Part shown: positions 25,201 through 28,854 of the stretch, one piece after another
How the letters are laid out: each line of letters starts with the position of its first letter
Position numbering within the stretch: the stretch's first letter is position 1
Assembly (NCBI GenBank): GCA_036703315.1
Contig: DATNPH010000274.1
Span: 1-28,854 of the forward strand
Direction: 5' to 3'
Source: DATNPH01 sp036703315
GTDB lineage: Bacteria; Cyanobacteriota; Cyanobacteriia; Cyanobacteriales; Coleofasciculaceae
Length of the DNA: 28,854 nt
Position numbers and translations under genes: made by a program
The notes under the pieces: generated by a model
What the model saw: only the letters and a program-made list of their open reading frames with translations
Told to the model about the DNA's origin: nothing
The model's database searches: none

Positions 25201-25930
25201 CCCTCCCCATTCAGACCAAACTCAGGACAGTTTTGAGCAACTCAGGACAAACTCAGGGCAGAAATCACCAAACTCAGGACAAACTCAGGACAGCCTTAAA
25301 ATGGCTGAAAGTATTACCGATATTAGTGTTCAACAATTGGTTATTCAAACTCAGGACACTCAGGACAGTTTCCTCGCCAGTGCTGCTCCCTCCCCTAATC
25401 CTTTGTCTCCTAAAAATGAACTAAAGGCTGCTGACCTAATTTTTGATGACCTGAGCTGTCCTGAATTTGAAGACAAAGCTCAAACCCAATTAACAGTGGG
25501 CATTTCAGAAGAGACAAAAACTCAGGACAGCTGTCCTGAGAGTGTCCTGAGTTGTCCTGAGTTTGGAGCAAACTCTGATGAGGACACATTGTCCGAAAAA
25601 GTAGCGCAGCCAGAAGTTGATGAGACGCAGCCAAATACATCACTACCCATTTATCAGCGTTCTGATAGTGGTTTTGAAGTCCTACAAAACCAAAGTTCAC
25701 TAGTATTTAATATTCAATGTGATAAAAGTGATTCGGAAGATGATGAGATGTTACCTGAAGACATCAGGGAAATAGCAGCGGATTTAGCTAATGAGGAAGC
25801 TTGCTCAAGTAAAGAGGTCTTAGCGGAACTAAGGAAGTGTTGGTCTAACGAAGCTATCAATGCTGCTTGTCAATCACTTCCTATAGAGCGGCGTAGCCAG
25901 ATTGAACACTGGTTATCTGAACTTATCTGA
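22208..25930 (+). CDS. Plasmid replicase: DnaG-like primase fused to DUF3987 helicase-like domain
   Basis: The 1240-residue product starts at ATG 22208 with GGAGGG 8 bp upstream. Residues 50-82 form a CHC2 zinc finger (Cys54, His57, Cys76, Cys79), as in DnaG. A TOPRIM domain follows, with VLVEGVLD (Glu281, Asp285) and GDPDHGG (Asp326, Asp328). After a glycine-rich linker (about 461-475), a DUF3987-type P-loop domain has ESGAGKT (Lys625) and a Walker B-like GWFDELP (Asp711). A helical winged section lies near 930-980. Primer synthesis plus unwinding in one chain is typical of phage and plasmid replication proteins. Residues about 1000-1120 are low-complexity and their DNA is an array of CTCAGGACA words. 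The last residues read LSELI because of a 10-bp duplication; without it the frame would continue through 26162, giving 1314 residues. Confidence 0.9.
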   Translation: MVATPISSTPQRQQEQEALSRCLEDAINTLSAEQIYNHPSHNFKHSGDRLRGRCPLHQSNSGSSFVVTISSKLFWCEGCQFGGGSADYRASLKAGRWVKVRGKDFVETVRELAVDANVRFPARESSPEEIAKAQKWERRRAVLAETQNYCQEILWSDRVEALEARHYLVAERGLTEEEIKRLPIGYYPNAGEVKRHLISKGFTKEDWEGTGCYWKDMERYITFLWNDASGRPLTIYGRYFKQHPPEGKPKTIASPGERTKQSPLYFDRALKAGHNEVVLVEGVLDTVLLQAKGDTRVCAYVAASCSSDQIEILKRRGITKATLCGDPDHGGERGTNSNLLRLSEAGISVYVAPKLPDGLDPDEFLIREGIKAWDAHIDAASHGFRWKAQRLTEAGDTSTDKGKAEVLRSAIAFCKAVKNHPELDIFFWPVIRSSLGMEPEEFRAQLERLWESSPVEVADLGGGSGGSGGDDGDGRQPLAELSLRDRILEILDRNQEPSHRDEAFIKLAQTTGVTTREIKDLAASLESEVDLGESRCDRKTEIENLLRVSKYQLELQDYLDPSVALPLEQVAKWMGTTSAAMLTTLYPVVGSLLKVGTRLELIKATDHYALPVVYTGLVCESGAGKTPAQKTILKPLFALQDEAEVEYKERLLDYQQELSEWKKNKDKNKDSDEPAPEQPVPREYYTTDATSEAIALIQNQQPNEGFLGWFDELPALFKSQGQYKNGRGADGEKILSGRDGTGFKVNRASGKRLVVNQSAYSITGSLQPLILRQMMGDFTDANGQWARFLWTVMQVQPAPYPHDAIPFDVSGLLKGIYKRLRNLPPITYTLSSQAKKLYSNWYDELDRLKMAESRQGIRAVYSKMKGDTGVLALLLHCFNGCVAEGSTPALEIDEATMAAAIKLSKYHIGQVRLIHSEGDVANGDVAAIHAKIIQLSERKGWLKAADVRDIDRQTKKQFSADDIRRHFQELEASGFGQTRGQRTKLTWSIHKDPPPDGNPPHSDQTQDSFEQLRTNSGQKSPNSGQTQDSLKMAESITDISVQQLVIQTQDTQDSFLASAAPSPNPLSPKNELKAADLIFDDLSCPEFEDKAQTQLTVGISEETKTQDSCPESVLSCPEFGANSDEDTLSEKVAQPEVDETQPNTSLPIYQRSDSGFEVLQNQSSLVFNIQCDKSDSEDDEMLPEDIREIAADLANEEACSSKEVLAELRKCWSNEAINAACQSLPIERRSQIEHWLSELI
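25221..25561. repeat. Intragenic iteron-like array, CTCAGGACA/TGTCCTGAG
   Basis: Exact 9-mers start at 25221, 25241, 25273, 25284, 25350, 25359 and 25521 (direct), and 25532, 25543 and 25553 (inverted). One-mismatch copies are at 25252 and 25457. The copies at 25521 and 25532 make a perfect 20-bp palindrome (25521-25540). They occupy all three codon phases (TQDS, LRT, NSGQ, SCPE, VLS), so selection is on DNA. Iterons inside or beside a rep gene usually mark the origin or copy-control site. Confidence 0.88.
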
Positions 25931-26162
25931 ACTAGATGCAACAAATAAGGTTAGTGCAGTTCAAAAGGCAGTGCTTAGTAGTAATGAATTACTAAAAGGA
26001 GTAGAGACGACTACAAAGCAGATAGGAGATATCACACTAGTTAATCACCCTGTGGATCTAACAATCCAGAATCTACACAATTTCCTAAATAGTCCTCCAA
26101 GTACTGTAGAAACGCTCTCTATGCCGCTAGAAGAGATTAAGAGGCTGTACGGACGCACCTGA
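25902..26162 (+). CDS. Split-off C-terminal piece of the replicase
   Basis: The open frame begins at TTG 25902 and runs 86 codons, overlapping the replicase end by 29 bp. No good ribosome binding site or ATG is near; GTG 25971 is another possible start. The sequence from DATNKVSAVQKAVL onward is helical and continues the replicase when one copy of the 10-bp duplication is removed, so I read it as the former C-terminus of that protein rather than an independent gene. It could still be expressed by coupling or frameshifting. Confidence 0.5.
   Translation: MNTGYLNLSELDATNKVSAVQKAVLSSNELLKGVETTTKQIGDITLVNHPVDLTIQNLHNFLNSPPSTVETLSMPLEEIKRLYGRT
25913..25932 (+). repeat. 10-bp tandem duplication that shifts the replicase frame
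   Basis: TTATCTGAAC is present twice in a row (25913-25922, 25923-25932). Removing one copy gives WLSELDATNKVSAVQ with no stop, joining the replicase to the downstream frame. It is a likely recent slippage event or a reversible switch. Confidence 0.7.
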
Positions 26163-26166
26163 GCAA

Positions 26167-26397
26167 ATGCCGACAATTATAGATGTTTCTAAGCTTTACA
26201 CAGTGGTAGAGTTAGGACGTGATGGACAACAGGCTAAAGTTCATAAAAACCTTCGATTCAATTACAGTTCCGTGAACGAAACTCAACAAGCATTCTGGTT
26301 CTGGCCTGATGGTGCATACCCCAACGTGAGAATCGATTGGGCTAATGACTTTGATAAAGGCTGCATTAATCCAGGATGGTTCTATCCATCAACGTAA
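26167..26397 (+). CDS. Small protein of unknown function (76 aa)
   Basis: ATG 26167 is 4 bp after the preceding stop, so it is probably cotranscribed with the replicase. The product (MPTIIDVSKLYTVVELGRDG and onward) is rich in aromatic residues and looks like a small beta-rich domain ending NPGWFYPST. It has no cysteine cluster, signal peptide or membrane segment. A strong stem-loop follows the stop. I do not recognise the family. Confidence 0.65.
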   Translation: MPTIIDVSKLYTVVELGRDGQQAKVHKNLRFNYSSVNETQQAFWFWPDGAYPNVRIDWANDFDKGCINPGWFYPST

Positions 26398-26410
26398 TTA
26401 GTCAGAATAA

Positions 26411-26451
26411 AATAGCTGCTACAGGCTCTAAATAGGCTTATAGCAGCTATT
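26411..26451 (+). terminator. Stem-loop ending the replicase operon
   Basis: AATAGCTGCTA (26411-26421) and TAGCAGCTATT (26441-26451) form an 11-bp perfect stem around a 19-nt loop, 13 bp after the stop. The downstream tract is AT-rich but not a clean T run, so termination may be partial. Confidence 0.6.
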
Positions 26452-26561
26452 AAACTAAATATTTGATTAATCAGTAGGGAGTTTAAGCTTATACTCTTTA
26501 GTACATTTGAGAAAGTTTGAATAAATAGCTATCGTAAAAGAAACAAACATGTGGTAAAAAG

Positions 26562-27398
26562 ATGAACTGGCATAATTCACCTCACCATCGAACTTTTGAT
26601 GAAGTACCGAGCCATGTATCGAATAAATTTAATGAACGTTCGATAGGTGAGCCGTTCATTGAACAATCGAAACTACCTGCCAGATACGGAATAAGCAAAT
26701 CAACCTTAAGCCATCGAATAAGCAAGCTTGGATTGGAAACTTATAAGAAAGGAAGGTGTTGTTATTTAACTTCCTCTCAACTACAGTTGCTTGATGAACT
26801 AGATTCTTTTCTTCTTGAATCTCCGAGTAATACAATAGATAGTTTTTTAAAGTCGTCGAATGTTCAAAGGCATGTAGAACAATATAAGGAAAATCATCAA
26901 ACGCTAGTAGATACTCCATTGAAAAGTTTAGGAGATGGCATTGAGGAATTAAACAATAATAATGAGTCACCAAAATCTGTATTGCGCAGGGCTGGAATAT
27001 TACAGGAATCGTTCGATGGTGTATCGAACGATTTTATAGAACGTTCTATGGATGCTCACACTCAACAAGAATTACATCAATTAAGGAATGAGTTACAAAA
27101 GGCTAATCATCGAATTAATGAACTAGAAGGTGAAAAAGAATTATTATCGAATACGATTAATCCTTACAAAGACTATAGTAATAAATTGAGTGAAGAGAAT
27201 GAAAAGATGAAGAGTCAGCTTATTCAACTAAGCATGACAAATTCTTATTTAACAAGTCGTGTATCAGATTTAGAGAATGATTGTAACCAACTGAAAGTAG
27301 AAAGAGATGCTGCTATAGAAAAAGATAAAGCCTGGACGAAGTACTGCAATGAGCGCATCAAACCCATAGATGCTAATCCTGTTACTAATGTTGTTTAG
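26562..27398 (+). CDS. HTH and coiled-coil DNA-binding protein (KfrA-like by architecture)
   Basis: In this 278-residue protein, residues about 36-80 form a helix-turn-helix (LPARYGISKSTLSHRISKLGL, then a YLTSSQLQLLDEL wing as in MerR-like readers). A polar linker follows to about 160. A long coiled coil at about 165-262 is rich in Glu, Lys, Leu and Asn (HQLRNELQKANHRINELEGE). An HTH plus long coiled coil matches KfrA-type plasmid proteins, which bind DNA and bridge or support partition; the match is architectural, not a proven homology. The gene is clearly more AT-rich than its neighbours and lacks HIP1, suggesting separate origin. Its own DNA carries nine ATCGAA/TTCGAT words, likely binding sites. 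It stands alone between two stem-loops, so it has its own promoter. Confidence 0.75.
   Translation: MNWHNSPHHRTFDEVPSHVSNKFNERSIGEPFIEQSKLPARYGISKSTLSHRISKLGLETYKKGRCCYLTSSQLQLLDELDSFLLESPSNTIDSFLKSSNVQRHVEQYKENHQTLVDTPLKSLGDGIEELNNNNESPKSVLRRAGILQESFDGVSNDFIERSMDAHTQQELHQLRNELQKANHRINELEGEKELLSNTINPYKDYSNKLSEENEKMKSQLIQLSMTNSYLTSRVSDLENDCNQLKVERDAAIEKDKAWTKYCNERIKPIDANPVTNVV
26587..27151. repeat. Intragenic ATCGAA/TTCGAT word cluster
   Basis: Exact copies start at 26587, 26618, 26639, 26666, 26713, 27012, 27023, 27109 and 27146. GTTCGAT-ggtgt-ATCGAAC (27011-27029) is a perfect inverted repeat. ATAGAAC/GTTCTAT (27036-27049) is a related palindrome. All three codon phases are used. My rough expectation at this base composition is below one copy. 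The likely ligand is the HTH protein encoded here. Confidence 0.65.
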
Positions 27399-27500
27399 TT
27401 AGTGCCACGTCAACAGGAAATTCAATCTAATAATTTGTCACCTCAACAAAAAGCAACAGTAATGGGAGCTACCTAACCTATAATTATCAAAATCCATCTC

Positions 27501-27517
27501 TAGGTTACTTAAACCTA
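27501..27517 (-). terminator. Weak hairpin downstream of the pentapeptide gene
   Basis: TAGGTT (27501-27506) and AACCTA (27512-27517) flank 5 nt, 37 bp past the stop of the minus-strand pentapeptide gene. No clear T run follows, so a terminator role is tentative. The rest of 27399-27554 shows no gene; a 24-codon GTG frame at 27402-27476 is probably chance. Confidence 0.3.
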
Positions 27518-27554
27518 AGTTGATTAATTATTAGAAGTTGGCTCTTTGCCCATT

Positions 27555-28854
27555 TTACTCATGCGTCGTACCATCAGGCATGATTGCGCCAGTAAGCTTG
27601 GTTCCTTCTAAATTTGCGCCACTGAGATTGGCATTTTTTAGATTAGCTTTTTCTAAATTTGCCTTGCTCAAGTTTGCTGCACACAAATCTGCTGAAGTGA
27701 GATTGCATCCACTTAGGTTAATTCCAATGAGATTAGCTCCGCAGAGGTTAGTTTCACTCAAGTTTACTGAACTGAAGTTCCATCCTTGTAAATTTATACC
27801 AATTAAAATAGCACCAGTCATTTGGGCACCCAAGAATGTTGCATTATTAATTTTGGTATTATTCAGATTTGCTTTCCTCATATCTACTGCCGTCAGATTC
27901 GCACAGCTCAAGTCCGCTTGAACTAAGTTAACTTCACTCAGATTTGCATGAACCAGTTCTGCCTTCTGCAAACAGGCTTTAGATAGGTTAGCTTTATGCA
28001 AGTTAGCATCACTTAAGTTTGTACATCCTAAATTTGCTGAAGTTAGGTTAGCTCCCTGGAGATTAGCACCAGCTAAATTCACCTCGTACAGGTTAATGCC
28101 CGTCAAGTCAGCATTCTGCAATGACACACCAGGGGCAATCAAATAGGCACCTGCTGTAACAACATCAAATCCTTCTGGAAAAATAGTCGTTTGCCCATAA
28201 AAAGCGTGCTGTAAATTAGCTTCCTGAAGGTTTGCACTCTCTAAATTTGCTTCGATCAGCTTTACTCTAGCTAGATTCGCATTACTCAAGTCTGCCCTTC
28301 TAAGTTTTGCCTTCCATAGGTTAGCTTTATTTAAATCAGCTCTACTGAGATTTGCACCACTAAAGTCTACCTCCGCGCACGTAGCCTCCTCAAGATTTAC
28401 CTGACTTAGGTCTGCCTCACGTAGGTATGCCTTGTTCAAATATGTTCCTCTGAGATTTGCCCTTCTTAGCGTTGCCTTTTCTAACTTCGCTGATTCTAGT
28501 TTTGCCTGATGAAGATATGCATCGTCTAGATTAGCTTCACTCAGGTTCGCACTAGACAAGTTTGCATCACTCAAATCCGCTCCCTTTAAGTTTGCGCCAC
28601 TCAGGTTGGCATTACTCAGGTTTACTCCACTTAGGTTTGCTCCACTCAGATTGGCTTCACTTAGTTTGGCGCTACCGAAACTAGCCCCACTTAGGTTTGC
28701 TCCACTCAAATTTGCACCAGTTAGGTTTTCATTACTCCAGTTGCCCCTTAATTTTGCTCTACTTAAGTTTGCTCTACTCAAGTTAGCTCCGCCTGCGTAT
28801 GTATCCAAATCTATTCCTGCTAAATTAACCCCAGTGAAATCTCTTTTTCCATTC
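27555..28854 (-). CDS. Large pentapeptide-repeat protein, 5' end beyond the window
   Basis: The frame is open to the right edge: residues encoded by 28809-28854 (for example DFTGVNLAGIDL) continue the pentapeptide pattern, so a TTG start at 28808 would be false and the true start lies outside. More than 430 residues are visible, almost all A(N/D)LSxAxLxx pentapeptides predicted to fold as a right-handed beta-helix. One break near the middle (YGQTTIFPEGFDVVTAGA) is a common interruption in cyanobacterial members. No membrane helix or enzyme domain is visible. The role is unknown; some family members bind or mimic DNA. It ends IMPDGTTHE, a typical C-terminus for these proteins, so the 3' end is intact. 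Confidence 0.88.
   Translation of the reverse strand, partial: NGKRDFTGVNLAGIDLDTYAGGANLSRANLSRAKLRGNWSNENLTGANLSGANLSGASFGSAKLSEANLSGANLSGVNLSNANLSGANLKGADLSDANLSSANLSEANLDDAYLHQAKLESAKLEKATLRRANLRGTYLNKAYLREADLSQVNLEEATCAEVDFSGANLSRADLNKANLWKAKLRRADLSNANLARVKLIEANLESANLQEANLQHAFYGQTTIFPEGFDVVTAGAYLIAPGVSLQNADLTGINLYEVNLAGANLQGANLTSANLGCTNLSDANLHKANLSKACLQKAELVHANLSEVNLVQADLSCANLTAVDMRKANLNNTKINNATFLGAQMTGAILIGINLQGWNFSSVNLSETNLCGANLIGINLSGCNLTSADLCAANLSKANLEKANLKNANLSGANLEGTKLTGAIMPDGTTHE

Noticed and set aside
25221..25561. CRISPR-like array in the replicase gene
   Set aside because: Repeats are only 9 bp, irregularly spaced and in both orientations, within an open reading frame.
27402..27476. 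24-codon GTG frame after the HTH/coiled-coil gene
   Set aside because: Too short, with no ribosome binding site or clear coupling; possibly a remnant of a longer C-terminus.
27538..27921. 127-codon + strand frame opposite the pentapeptide gene
   Set aside because: It is the antisense shadow of pentapeptide repeats, which leave the opposite strand open and give artificial Phe/Leu/Lys periodicity.

Overview
The window reads as part of a large cyanobacterial plasmid. I count about 15 copies of the cyanobacterial HIP1 octamer GCGATCGC. Gene content agrees: ParA/ParB partition, a tyrosine recombinase, a primase-helicase replication protein, pentapeptide-repeat proteins and a DUF4058 protein. I see no rRNA, tRNA, CRISPR array or recognisable insertion sequence. 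Assignments come from reading motifs; no database search was run.

Layout. (1) 0.4-9.6 kb, + strand: a three-gene operon that looks like an antiviral or cell-suicide module. It has an alpha/beta hydrolase broken by a frameshift at a G run, a 2458-residue caspase / PD-(D/E)XK-like / STAND NTPase protein, and a small partner gene overlapping its end out of frame. (2) 9.6-12.9 kb, - strand: parB, parA (TTG start) and a tyrosine recombinase. parB contains a perfect 24-bp palindrome, the best parS candidate. (3) 13.0-15.3 kb: a DUF4058 gene and a pentapeptide-repeat protein fused to an HNH nuclease. (4) 15.45-20.8 kb, - strand: a tightly coupled run of 13 genes, mostly of unknown function, including a membrane-anchored ATPase, two other membrane proteins, two HTH proteins and four microgenes missed by length cut-offs. 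(5) 20.9-21.5 kb: a divergent control region with a near-ideal promoter for that run, nested operators, and a ribbon-helix-helix repressor gene with short followers. (6) 21.5-26.4 kb, + strand: a probable replication-control region, a 28-codon leader peptide, the primase-DUF3987 replicase, its C-terminal piece split off by a 10-bp tandem duplication, and a small unknown gene. (7) 26.5-28.85 kb: an AT-rich HTH/coiled-coil gene and a pentapeptide-repeat gene running off the right edge.

The most unusual feature is at DNA level. Three plasmid genes (the membrane ATPase, the replicase and the HTH/coiled-coil protein) each carry a private cluster of one short word, in both orientations and all three codon phases: TGAACC, CTCAGGACA and ATCGAA. 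A word read in every frame is unlikely to be kept for its peptide, so these look like iteron or centromere-like DNA sites embedded in the low-complexity parts of the genes. With the parB palindrome this suggests that several replication or segregation modules store their DNA targets inside their own genes.
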